Source: a virus
DNA: 33,664 nt
Direction: 5' to 3' (one strand)
Virus record (IMG/VR): IMGVR_UViG_3300027859_000048
Span: 1-33,664 of that record
The notes below the pieces were generated by a model. It was given only the letters and a program-made list of their open reading frames with translations, ran no database searches and was not told the origin of the DNA. The position numbers and the translations under genes were made by a program. Shown one piece after another: positions 1 to 6,227 of this stretch. Every line of letters begins with the position of its first letter. Positions within the stretch are counted from its first letter, which is position 1.

Positions 1-380
1 ATAGAGTAGAAGATGCTATCTGTGCTACTAAAGCTGCTATTAAAGAAGGGATTGTTCCTGGTGGTGGTATTGCTCTATTAAACGCTGCAACAAATATAAC
101 AGCTAAGTCTAAAGGCGAAACAGTTTTGTTAGAAGCTATTAAAGCACCTTTTAGAACTATACTTGAAAATGCTGGTGTTGAAAATTTAAAAACACCGACA
201 ACTAAAGGACAAGGCTACAATGTGGTTACAGGAAAAATGGTAAATATGATCGAGTCAGGTATAATAGATCCACTACTGGTCACCAAGAGCGCTCTTCAAA
301 ATGCAGCTTCTGTAGCAACAACAATATTATCTACTGATTGTGTAATTAATAATTTAAGAATTGATGAAAGCAATAGGTAG
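1..380 (+). CDS. groEL: GroEL-type chaperonin, C-terminal part (5' end outside window)
   Basis: Reading starts at base 3 and gives the last 125 residues of a 60-kDa chaperonin. The RVEDAICATKAAIKEG block and the PGGG turn match E. coli GroEL around residues 395-416. The aspartate codon at 12-14 aligns with catalytic Asp398. GIIDPLLVTKSALQ contains the equivalent of nucleotide-contacting Asp495. GroEL forms ATP-driven cages for protein folding in the cytoplasm. The protein ends in a short ESNR tail soon after the last equatorial strand, so the usual Gly-Gly-Met tail is missing. Its stop overlaps the groES start by 17 bases, so the two are probably co-translated. Bacterial operons normally have groES first; here groEL comes first. 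The apical and most of the intermediate domain lie outside the window, so I cannot tell whether the gene is intact. Confidence 0.93.
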   Translation, partial: RVEDAICATKAAIKEGIVPGGGIALLNAATNITAKSKGETVLLEAIKAPFRTILENAGVENLKTPTTKGQGYNVVTGKMVNMIESGIIDPLLVTKSALQNAASVATTILSTDCVINNLRIDESNR

Positions 381-624
381 AAACTTAATTATAATAAAAG
401 AAAAAGAAGGTACTACTAAAACAGATGGTGGTTTACTTCTTGCTGAAAGCCAAAGAGAAGATATACGCTATGTCAAAGCAAGCGTTGTATCTGCAGGTGA
501 AGAAGTAGCAGGCGTTAAAGAAAACGATGCTATATATTTTGATCGCCATGCTGGTCACAAAATAGAAGTTGATAAAAAATCTTACCACGTTATAAAGTCA
601 GGTGACATAGTCGTTGTATTATGA
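364..624 (+). CDS. groES: GroES-type co-chaperonin, short form
   Basis: This 86-residue protein caps GroEL rings. I chose the ATG at 364 rather than the TTG at 361. Residues 4-12 (IGRNLIIIK) match the first strand of the Cpn10 fold. Residues 13-36 form the mobile loop, with GGLLL (22-26) in place of the E. coli GGIVL that binds GroEL. The C-terminal strands (HVIKSGDIVVVL) are clear. Compared with the 97-residue E. coli protein, about ten residues are missing where the roof hairpin should be (around residues 45-50). T4 gp31 also lacks this roof, which enlarges the folding chamber for the capsid protein. It overlaps groEL upstream by 17 bases and the next gene by an ATGA. The family assignment is strong; the roof deletion comes from a by-eye alignment. 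Confidence 0.9.
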   Translation: MKAIGRNLIIIKEKEGTTKTDGGLLLAESQREDIRYVKASVVSAGEEVAGVKENDAIYFDRHAGHKIEVDKKSYHVIKSGDIVVVL

Positions 625-1061
625 GATTAGCCGCTAGTGACATAAGAGAACTAAACCTCTTGAAGCACTATCGCATCATAAGAAAATGGGCTTGTCGCAA
701 CAATGATTTAAACGATGCAGATCTAGAACTTCTCATATACCTTGATTGTATAGATTTTTTTACTAAAAAAGACTTTGAAATGGGTGTTTATTCTTATAGT
801 TGGGACAACCGCAGATGGAATAGACTACTGAAAGAAGGTTGGATAGTCGTGTGGAGACACAGGAACAGAACCACTCAGAAGTACCATATATACAAGGTGT
901 CTTTTAAAGGTAAGCAACTAATAAGTAGAATATACAGAGTAATGCTTGGCGAAGAAGATATAAACACAGGTAGACGAAACAAAATAATTAATGGTGATAC
1001 ATACACTGATAAGGTTATGACTAAAGCTATTTATAACGTAAACAAAGATAAAAACAGATGA
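621..1061 (+). CDS. Putative winged-helix (MarR-like) protein, 146 aa
   Basis: It is linked to groES by an ATGA overlap and to the next gene by another. Residues 1-105 alternate helices and basic turns in a way that resembles a winged helix-turn-helix: an N-terminal helix (LNLLKHYRIIRKWACR), a middle helical pair with LELLIYLDCIDFFTKKDFE, then a WNRLLKEGWIVVWRH recognition-helix and wing segment followed by KYHIYKVSFKGKQLISRIY. This order is that of MarR-type folds, which bind DNA. The C-terminal 40 residues are basic and probably disordered. I see no ligand-binding domain. It could regulate late transcription or be a small virion DNA-binding protein; the position among structural genes does not decide. 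The fold call is by pattern only. Confidence 0.5.
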   Translation: MRLAASDIRELNLLKHYRIIRKWACRNNDLNDADLELLIYLDCIDFFTKKDFEMGVYSYSWDNRRWNRLLKEGWIVVWRHRNRTTQKYHIYKVSFKGKQLISRIYRVMLGEEDINTGRRNKIINGDTYTDKVMTKAIYNVNKDKNR

Positions 1062-1798
1062 GTATACTTAGAGGTATGGCAGGGGCTTTAGGAGTTAATG
1101 ATGCTTTCATGCAAGCTCGATCAACGAGAGGTCAAAGAATTCGAGACGCGATAAGAAAAAGAGGCGGTAAAGGTGGTTTTTATGATTTATTTAATCGCCG
1201 CGCCAGGGGACAAAGCAACAGACAGCGTATGTTAGCGGCTGGTGCTGCTCCAAATATTGCTGAACAAAACATGGGAACAAGTGGACTATCAGGTATTATG
1301 CAGGGAGCACAAGTTTCAGGCGGTTTAATAGGAGCTGCTTCATCTGCGGCTGCTGCTCAACAACCCGTTCAGTCTGAAAGTTTAGCTCCAGCAGATAGAA
1401 AATCTGCTTTTGATGCTGGAATAAGAACTATAGATCCAATGGCAGGTATGACAGTGTTTGGAGCCAACAAAGCTAAAGCAGATGCCATGAATGATCCGGG
1501 TTTTGATCCTTACAATACTTTTGATGACGATTCTACTGCTCAAGATAGAGCAATAAAAGAACAAACAAGAAAATACAATCTTCTTAGAGCTGGTTTAACC
1601 CCAAGAACTATGGGTAGCAGCATAGATGATGCTTTTACTCAAGCTGGTGGAACTTTAAATTATGAGGCAAGACAAACACCTACTAGTGATTTTGATTATA
1701 GCACCTTAGGTTATCAGATGAGTAATAATCAAAACTTCGCGCAGTTATTTGCTGGAAATCAATCAGCTTTATATTTTAAAAAACAAAAAACAAAATGA
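1058..1798 (+). CDS. Unknown 246-aa Ala/Gly/Gln-rich probable virion protein
   Basis: I do not recognise this protein. The start at 1058 overlaps the previous stop as ATGA, and the end overlaps the next start in the same way. The first 60 residues are strongly basic (many Arg, with GGKGG and RRARGQSNRQR), a possible nucleic-acid-binding segment. Residues 75-105 are small and hydrophobic (Ala, Gly and Ser runs). The rest is polar with repeated Asp-Pro and Phe-Asp pairs and looks loosely folded. This composition is common in small internal head or ejection proteins of podoviruses. The setting, between the chaperonin genes and a series of small Lys/Met-rich proteins, fits a structural role, but no function can be read from it. 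Confidence 0.6.
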   Translation: MSILRGMAGALGVNDAFMQARSTRGQRIRDAIRKRGGKGGFYDLFNRRARGQSNRQRMLAAGAAPNIAEQNMGTSGLSGIMQGAQVSGGLIGAASSAAAAQQPVQSESLAPADRKSAFDAGIRTIDPMAGMTVFGANKAKADAMNDPGFDPYNTFDDDSTAQDRAIKEQTRKYNLLRAGLTPRTMGSSIDDAFTQAGGTLNYEARQTPTSDFDYSTLGYQMSNNQNFAQLFAGNQSALYFKKQKTK

Positions 1799-2019
1799 TG
1801 CATAAAACAGATCCAAATTACAATAAAACAATGGCGTCAAAAAACGTACACGGAGTTGTAGGTGAAAACGCAATATGGGACGGACCATTAGATCAAACAG
1901 GTAGACCTCACGCCGTGGGATCAAGTTCTGGTATAACAGGCATGGAAGTATTAAAGTTTCCTTGTAAATATGAAGCTGGACCAATTACTAGCAAAGCTAA
2001 AGTTTACAAAAATGTATAG
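1795..2019 (+). CDS. Hypothetical 74-aa protein
   Basis: The ATG at 1795 overlaps the upstream stop. A second in-frame ATG follows directly at 1798 and could equally be the start. The protein is polar and Gly-rich, with no membrane segment and a single cysteine (FPCKYEAGP). Its C-terminal codons overlap the likely ATG of the next gene at 2012. This chain of overlaps supports real translation. I recognise no domain. It belongs to the run of small proteins from 1058 to 4984. Confidence 0.55.
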   Translation: MMHKTDPNYNKTMASKNVHGVVGENAIWDGPLDQTGRPHAVGSSSGITGMEVLKFPCKYEAGPITSKAKVYKNV

Positions 2020-2227
2020 ATCACCATTTTTTAAGAAAGAAGAAGAGCAGGATATAAAGATCAAAGAAAAAAACGAAGGTAAATTCACTGATTGGATTAA
2101 AGATAATATGCCTGGTAAATCTACCTGCGAAGCAGCTACTGCTGTAATGAAAAATAAAGACAAATACACAACGCGTGTTATGAAAATGGCAAACTTTGCT
2201 AAGAACTTTGCTTGTAAAAAGAAATAA
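2012..2227 (+). CDS. Hypothetical 71-aa Lys-rich protein with two cysteines
   Basis: The frame is open from 1970, but I chose the ATG at 2012 because it overlaps the previous stop by eight bases, like the neighbouring junctions, and gives an N-terminus starting MYRSPFFKK. An SP motif near the N-terminus recurs in nearby proteins. Residues 10-30 are highly charged. The C-terminal half is helical, with regularly spaced Met, Ala and Lys and two cysteines (STCEAAT and FACKKK) about 30 residues apart. No known domain is visible. A small basic virion-associated protein is the most natural reading. Confidence 0.6.
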   Translation: MYRSPFFKKEEEQDIKIKEKNEGKFTDWIKDNMPGKSTCEAATAVMKNKDKYTTRVMKMANFAKNFACKKK

Positions 2228-2230
2228 GCT

Positions 2231-2674
2231 ATGACGAAATTTAGAGACGGGTTCATGATGAAAAGCCCTATGAAAGCCCATAAAGATATTATGGAACAAA
2301 TGAAAGCTAAATCTAAAGAATCAAGCGGCAGAGATGACGCTCTTGATTATGATAATCCTGAGGTAGTTGAACTTAAAAAAGAGTACGATAAAGAAAAACA
2401 AGACCACGCAGGAGATGGACCTCTTGAAATGGCTACAGCTTCATATAGAAGAACTCCAATGGATACTGAAACATATTATGGCGGTGAGATAGACGTACCA
2501 GACATTACTTCAGTTGGTGTATTAGCTGGAGCTGCTGTTGATACTCTTGAAAAAACAATAGCTGGTGGAGGCGCAGACTTTGAAGGAGATTTAAAAAAGA
2601 GAAAAGCAGAGTATAAGGGACAAGCTTGCCCTGAAGGTTATAAAATGGAAAATGGCAAATGCGTGCCAGAATAA
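2231..2674 (+). CDS. Hypothetical 147-aa protein with SP motif and C-terminal Cys hairpin motif
   Basis: It starts three bases after the previous stop, in an A-rich context without a Shine-Dalgarno. The N-terminus carries FMMKSPMKAHKD, one of the SP motifs shared by this cluster. Residues 20-60 are a charged, probably coiled region. The middle is mixed, with a small hydrophobic stretch (VGVLAGAAVDTL). The last 18 residues form a compact CPEGYKMENGKCVP motif, a two-cysteine beta-turn unit of the kind found at protein termini in secreted or virion proteins. I do not know its function; a small structural protein is likely from context. Confidence 0.6.
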   Translation: MTKFRDGFMMKSPMKAHKDIMEQMKAKSKESSGRDDALDYDNPEVVELKKEYDKEKQDHAGDGPLEMATASYRRTPMDTETYYGGEIDVPDITSVGVLAGAAVDTLEKTIAGGGADFEGDLKKRKAEYKGQACPEGYKMENGKCVPE

Positions 2675-2682
2675 AATAAGTT

Positions 2683-2937
2683 ATGGGAATGCAAAAAGGA
2701 CACTACGGAAAATATACTGGTAATGCTAAATGGTCAATGGACCACGCGCATACTAAGGTAACAAAAGAAAATTACAAAGCTACTGAGCGAGACGACGCGG
2801 CTCATATAGATTATTTAAAGCGTGATGTATTATATGATGATCATCACGGGCATAGCGACGAAAAAATGACTGCTGACGAGAAACATATTTCTAAATTAGC
2901 AGGCGATATGAAATATGACAAAAAACATCACAGTTAA
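2683..2937 (+). CDS. Hypothetical 84-aa His/Lys/Asp-rich protein
   Basis: A very polar protein with many His, Lys and Asp residues (DDHHGHSDE near residue 60, KKHHS at the C-terminus) and no cysteine or hydrophobic core. It begins nine bases after the previous stop and sits 17 bases before the next gene. Its histidine content resembles that of the following 172-aa protein, which suggests a shared setting such as a packaged, nucleic-acid- or metal-associated protein. This is inference from composition only. Confidence 0.55.
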   Translation: MGMQKGHYGKYTGNAKWSMDHAHTKVTKENYKATERDDAAHIDYLKRDVLYDDHHGHSDEKMTADEKHISKLAGDMKYDKKHHS

Positions 2938-2954
2938 ACTTAAAAATTAACATT

Positions 2955-3473
2955 ATGCCACATCATCCAGAAGGTCATTATATGACAAAAAAACTAGAAA
3001 AGCTACCTAAAAAAAAGATTAAAAAAGCTACAAAAAAACTAGAAAAGCCATCTAAACGAAAAATTAAAAAAGCTGCAAAACAACTAGGAAAAATGAGTAA
3101 ACAAATCCTTTCAGAAAAATTAACAAAAAATCCAATTGATATGAAATATGGTAAAGGACCTCATATGGGACACTCACCAGCAGAAATGGAATCTGCAAAA
3201 CAAGAAAAATACAACTTAATGCATGACAACCCAGTAGCTAAACACGCTAGTGGAGGATCATGGATGTCAAAGCACTCAAAGTCTGCTTTACACATGGGAC
3301 ATAGTCCAGCTGAAATGAGCCCATACAAAATGAATCATGACTCACCAGCTAAAAACTTAGGTCATGGCATGGATAAAATGAGTCCGGAAAAAGGTGCTCA
3401 TAGAGACTACCATTTAAAGCAGAGAATGTCTAAAAAGTCTAAAGATTCAATAGCTGAAATGAAAACAGATTAG
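2955..3473 (+). CDS. Repetitive Lys/Met/His-rich 172-aa protein
   Basis: The protein has two repetitive halves. Residues 12-56 hold three 15-residue units of the type KKLEKxxKxKIKKAx, very basic and probably helical. Residues 70-145 hold two exact copies of HMGHSPAEM, then SPYKMNHDSPAKN and KMSPEKGAH. There are no cysteines and no hydrophobic core. The basic half could bind DNA or RNA. The SP-containing motifs recur in neighbouring genes, so they may be a shared sorting, cleavage or assembly signal. I cannot assign a function. An in-frame ATG at 2982 could give a slightly shorter product. Confidence 0.6.
   Translation: MPHHPEGHYMTKKLEKLPKKKIKKATKKLEKPSKRKIKKAAKQLGKMSKQILSEKLTKNPIDMKYGKGPHMGHSPAEMESAKQEKYNLMHDNPVAKHASGGSWMSKHSKSALHMGHSPAEMSPYKMNHDSPAKNLGHGMDKMSPEKGAHRDYHLKQRMSKKSKDSIAEMKTD
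2988..3122 (+). repeat. Three tandem 45-base coding repeats
   Basis: Three units of 45 bases (2988-3032, 3033-3077, 3078-3122) encode the basic 15-residue repeats of the 172-aa protein. Units one and two are nearly the same in protein; the third has diverged in its second half. The unit length is a multiple of three, so copy number can change without a frameshift. Confidence 0.7.
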
Positions 3474-3533
3474 GACTGTACAAACCTAAACAAAACAACC
3501 AAAACCAAGTCAAACAATTAAAAACAAAACAAA
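3474..3533 (+). promoter_or_regulatory. A/C-rich, nearly G-free 60-base leader
   Basis: The interval between the 172-aa and 133-aa genes is made almost only of A and C, with a few T and very few G. It should be unstructured and has no Shine-Dalgarno. In Bacteroidota such A-rich open leaders favour efficient initiation. It is one of the longest intergenic gaps in the window, so a late promoter could also lie here, but I recognise no consensus. Confidence 0.35.
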
Positions 3534-3935
3534 ATGGCAAAATGGATTAATTTTCACGTAACAGGTGGATACGACAACTCAGGTGCTGTGCCAGCAGAAG
3601 ATGGAGACAACTTATTATTAGCTGATTCTATTCTAACTGTAGCAGTAGCTGCAAACGGAGCAGGAGATGCAATGTCTGCTACTTTAACAACTGCTACTAA
3701 AACAGTAACAGTTCTTTTTTCTTTAGATGCAGCAGCAACAGATCCTGGAGCAGCAAGCGCAAAACCAGCTTCGGCAGGATACATTAACAAAGTTAAAGCT
3801 GCTATTACTAGAGCTATTACAGCAAACCCAGGTGGAGTAAAATCTACAGTTAGCTTACCTCAAGATGTTGCAGATAACAATGCTGCATATGACTTTGCTA
3901 AAACAGTTTATTTTAAATCATTTAAAATAGCATAA
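3534..3935 (+). CDS. Putative small virion protein, 133 aa
   Basis: The protein is dominated by Ala, Thr, Val, Gly and Asp in alternating patterns, which suggests a beta-rich fold. Residues 1-45 (MAKWINFHVTGG onward) and 50-70 (strand-like TTATKTVTVLFSL) are the clearest strands. There are no cysteines and no long hydrophobic segment. Its soluble, low-complexity make-up and the unusually open leader before it fit an abundant small capsid decoration or tail protein. That function is inferred, not recognised. A 51-aa gene follows two bases after its stop. Confidence 0.55.
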   Translation: MAKWINFHVTGGYDNSGAVPAEDGDNLLLADSILTVAVAANGAGDAMSATLTTATKTVTVLFSLDAAATDPGAASAKPASAGYINKVKAAITRAITANPGGVKSTVSLPQDVADNNAAYDFAKTVYFKSFKIA

Positions 3936-3937
3936 TT

Positions 3938-4093
3938 ATGAAATCAATAGGTTTAGGAGACAGCGTAGAAAAGTTTACTAAAGCTACTGGCATCAAGAAA
4001 ATGGTAGACACAATGAGCAAGGGACTAAACATCCCTTGCGGTTGTGAAAGCCGAAAAAATGCATTAAACAAAATGTTTCCTTATAAAAAATAA
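3938..4093 (+). CDS. Small 51-aa protein with C-terminal CGC motif
   Basis: It starts two bases after the previous stop and ends one base before the next ATG, as expected of a real gene in this array. The sequence reads GLGDSVEKFTKATGIKKMVD, then IPCGCESRKNALNKMFPYKK. Helix 1, a second helix and a Cys-Gly-Cys turn followed by a basic LNxxFPY ending form a pattern I associate with small conserved proteins in phages of Bacteroidota and marine viruses. The two close cysteines could bind metal, perhaps through oligomerisation. The function is unknown. It is too short for common gene-length cut-offs and easily missed. Confidence 0.6.
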   Translation: MKSIGLGDSVEKFTKATGIKKMVDTMSKGLNIPCGCESRKNALNKMFPYKK

Positions 4094-4094
4094 C

Positions 4095-4409
4095 ATGGCT
4101 TTTAAATTAGACAATCCTCCATACGATAAAAAGCTTTTTAGCACTCCTATATATCACGTTGATATGGAAGATGATGTTATGGGTAAGGCTAATAATAATT
4201 TAACAATTATAATAAACAAAGATGTAGATCCTTCAAAAACTCAAGATGTTATAGATCACGAAATGGTGCATATAGACCAAATGAAACGTGGTGATCTTGA
4301 TTACGACGATGATAACGTTTATTGGAAAGGTAAAACATATTCAAGAGATAAAATGAACGAAGGCGCTAAAAACTTGCCTTGGGAAAACGAGGCTTATAAA
4401 AACGCATAA
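4095..4409 (+). CDS. Minimal HExxH putative metallopeptidase, 104 aa
   Basis: HEMVH at residues 55-59 is a zinc-binding HExxH motif inside an amphipathic helix (DVIDHEMVHIDQM). A possible third ligand is a glutamate in PWENEAY (E97 or E99). Residues 33-41 form the preceding beta strand, the order usual in small gluzincin-type metallopeptidases. At 104 residues it is close to the minimum for such a fold. It opens with MAFKLDNPPYDKKL, which resembles the N-terminus of the next gene. Sitting among virion genes, it could trim head proteins, act on the cell wall, or be an inactive structural relative. Zinc-site recognition is fairly good; substrate and activity are unknown. Confidence 0.6.
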   Translation: MAFKLDNPPYDKKLFSTPIYHVDMEDDVMGKANNNLTIIINKDVDPSKTQDVIDHEMVHIDQMKRGDLDYDDDNVYWKGKTYSRDKMNEGAKNLPWENEAYKNA

Positions 4410-4411
4410 CT

Positions 4412-4984
4412 ATGGCATTTAAAATGAAATACAGCGGCGGAACTCCATTTCACTTTCATGGTGGAGATCCAGCAGAGCACACTTCAAGCGCTGGAGGAAT
4501 AGATCCAAAAAAGCTAAAGTATAAAACAACTCAAACCGCTACAAATTTAGCTGGTGAAGATATTGACACAGCTGGAACTGCTAAGATAACAATACCTGGC
4601 AAAGAAGTTGAAAGATTAGCTCAACCTGGAACGCCTGAGTATGATAGATGGAAAGCTGCTGTTGAAAAAGATCCTTCTATAGAAGATAAATATAAAGATA
4701 AAGAAGTTACTGTAACTAGAGAGAGAGATTATAGTCAAGAAGAAAAATTATATCCAAACCCATTTAAAGGCATGGAAAATTATAAAGGTATAGTTTTAGA
4801 AAGAAATGTCAGAGAAGCAGATAGTTTACCATCTTCAACAATTACAAGAGCGTTTAAGACAGCTAATGATCGAGAAGGTTATCAAATTTATTTAGATAAA
4901 TATGGTTATAAAAGGAGAAAAGGCAAACCTAAAAAGAAAATATCAGAAAATTTAACTGAATATACTTATAAAATAGACGAATGA
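4412..4984 (+). CDS. Hypothetical 190-aa protein with MAFKMK N-terminus
   Basis: The N-terminus (MAFKMKYSGGTPFHFHGGDP) parallels that of the preceding gene and contains a TP variant of the cluster's SP motif. Residues 30-75 include strand-like segments with many Thr (KTTQTATNLAGEDIDTAGTAKITIPG). The C-terminal half is charged, ending in a Lys-rich RRKGKPKKK segment. I recognise no domain. It overlaps the holin gene by ATGA, so the two are probably translationally coupled. Confidence 0.55.
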   Translation: MAFKMKYSGGTPFHFHGGDPAEHTSSAGGIDPKKLKYKTTQTATNLAGEDIDTAGTAKITIPGKEVERLAQPGTPEYDRWKAAVEKDPSIEDKYKDKEVTVTRERDYSQEEKLYPNPFKGMENYKGIVLERNVREADSLPSSTITRAFKTANDREGYQIYLDKYGYKRRKGKPKKKISENLTEYTYKIDE

Positions 4985-5379
4985 AAAAACTTTGGCAATG
5001 GCTTACTGGCAATGTAATAAAAGAAGTTGGTCAAGTCATAGATGATTTAACAACTACTAAAGAAGAAAAGCTAGAAGCTCAAAGATTAATAACAGAGATA
5101 CTACAAAAAGCAGACACTGAAGCCCAAGAGCAAGTTAGCGCTCGATGGGCTGCTGATATGGCTTCAGATAGTAAACTGTCTAAAAACATAAGACCAATGG
5201 TGCTTATATACTTGACAGTTATATTTACTGCCTGCGCCTTTTTCGACGGCAACATAGGTCAGTTTAAAATAGCTGAAGAATATATACCAATATTTCAAAC
5301 ACTACTAGTAACAGTATATGGCGCATATTTTGTGGGTCGTAGCTGGGAAAAAACAAAACAAATTATAAAAAATAAATAA
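4981..5379 (+). CDS. Putative holin (GTA/3TM-holin-like), 132 aa
   Basis: Residues 1-65 form an amphipathic, charged helical region ending in ARWAADMASDSKLSKNIRP. Two hydrophobic segments follow, about 73-88 (VLIYLTVIFTACAFF) and 101-118 (YIPIFQTLLVTVYGAYFVG), then a basic tail. The SKNIRP element before the first membrane segment and the GAYFVGRS element at the end of the last are typical of the holin family related to gene-transfer-agent release proteins. Holins make holes in the inner membrane to time lysis. No endolysin is visible in this window. The family call is by motif memory, so a different small membrane protein is possible. Confidence 0.6.
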   Translation: MKKLWQWLTGNVIKEVGQVIDDLTTTKEEKLEAQRLITEILQKADTEAQEQVSARWAADMASDSKLSKNIRPMVLIYLTVIFTACAFFDGNIGQFKIAEEYIPIFQTLLVTVYGAYFVGRSWEKTKQIIKNK

Positions 5380-5381
5380 AA

Positions 5382-5942
5382 ATGGGACAATACGCAAATC
5401 AACCTGATTTTATAACAAACGACATACAGCCCGTAGCGCCTGTAGCTGTAGCATCTTTAACGGCGGCAGATTCTTTAAATGGTTCCGTATTATACATAGG
5501 AACTAGCGCGCCTGGTAATCTTCAAGTAATTCCAGCTGGAAGAGTAGGGCCAAGCACGGCAACTGAACTTGTATCACCTGGATACGCTGGATCTGGAGGA
5601 ACTGGATATGTTAGTGATGAATACCAGACCTCAGGTGGCAGCGGAACAGGTCTGGATGTTAATATAACTGCAGTTAATGGAGTGGTAGTTTCAGTTGATG
5701 CAATTGTTGGCGGAGAAGACAGTGGATATTTAAACGGAGAATTAGTTACCATAGATGCCACTGGAAGTGGTAATCCTGGTGATGATAATGCAGTGTTTAG
5801 AGTCGTAGCATCTCCTGGACTACCTGGTGCTGCTCAAGCTCAGGTTTTTGTAAATGTACCACAAGGAGAGTGGTTTCCGGTGGTTGTGGATTATGTTTTA
5901 TCTGATTCAACAACAGTTAGTGACATAATTGCAGGTAAATAA
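5382..5942 (+). CDS. Gly-rich beta-repeat virion protein, 186 aa
   Basis: Residues 70-144 make a Gly-rich beta module: GGTGYVSDEY, a GGSGTGLDVNITAVNG strand-turn-strand, then SGYLNGELVTIDATGSGN and NAVFRVVAS. The same order of elements occurs three times in the 1757-aa tail protein starting at 17555. The N-terminal 65 residues contain strands such as GSVLYIGTSAPGNLQVIPAG, and the C-terminal part ends with QGEWFPVVVDYVL. A virion surface or tail protein that shares a fold with the large tail protein is the best reading. No catalytic motif is visible. Confidence 0.6.
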   Translation: MGQYANQPDFITNDIQPVAPVAVASLTAADSLNGSVLYIGTSAPGNLQVIPAGRVGPSTATELVSPGYAGSGGTGYVSDEYQTSGGSGTGLDVNITAVNGVVVSVDAIVGGEDSGYLNGELVTIDATGSGNPGDDNAVFRVVASPGLPGAAQAQVFVNVPQGEWFPVVVDYVLSDSTTVSDIIAGK

Positions 5943-5993
5943 CTTATATACAAGTAACTATATAAATATAACAATTAACTTAAATTAAATTAA

Positions 5994-6227
5994 ATGGCAA
6001 AAATTACAGAAGAACAACTTAAGAAAGTTGCAGATCAAAATAAAGAATTAGAAGATACTGTTATTGAAATAGGTATTTTAGAAAGTAAAAAGCACGCATT
6101 GCTTCACAAGGTAGCAGAAGTAAACACAATTTTAGAAGAATATAAAAAAGAGCTAGAAGAAGAATACGGTAAAATTTCTATTGATCTTAAAACTGGTGAA
6201 TACACTGAAATAACTGAAGAAGCGTAA
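5994..6227 (+). CDS. Small coiled-coil protein, 77 aa
   Basis: Residues 3-60 are almost entirely helical with a heptad-like pattern of Leu, Val and Ile between Lys and Glu, a clear coiled coil. A short beta-like tail (KISIDLKTGEYTEI) follows. The gene is preceded by a 51-base, nearly pure A/T gap and overlaps the next gene as TAATG. Small coiled-coil proteins before the terminase could be assembly chaperones or packaging accessory proteins. I cannot choose between these. Confidence 0.6.
   Translation: MAKITEEQLKKVADQNKELEDTVIEIGILESKKHALLHKVAEVNTILEEYKKELEEEYGKISIDLKTGEYTEITEEA

Noticed and set aside
126-380. Treating the TTG at 126 as a start of a separate 84-aa gene
   Set aside because: The frame is open from base 3 and the upstream residues are conserved GroEL sequence.
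1970-2011. Upstream ATG for the 71-aa protein
   Set aside because: It would overlap the previous gene by 50 bases; the ATG at 2012 gives the short overlap seen at neighbouring junctions and an SP-motif N-terminus.
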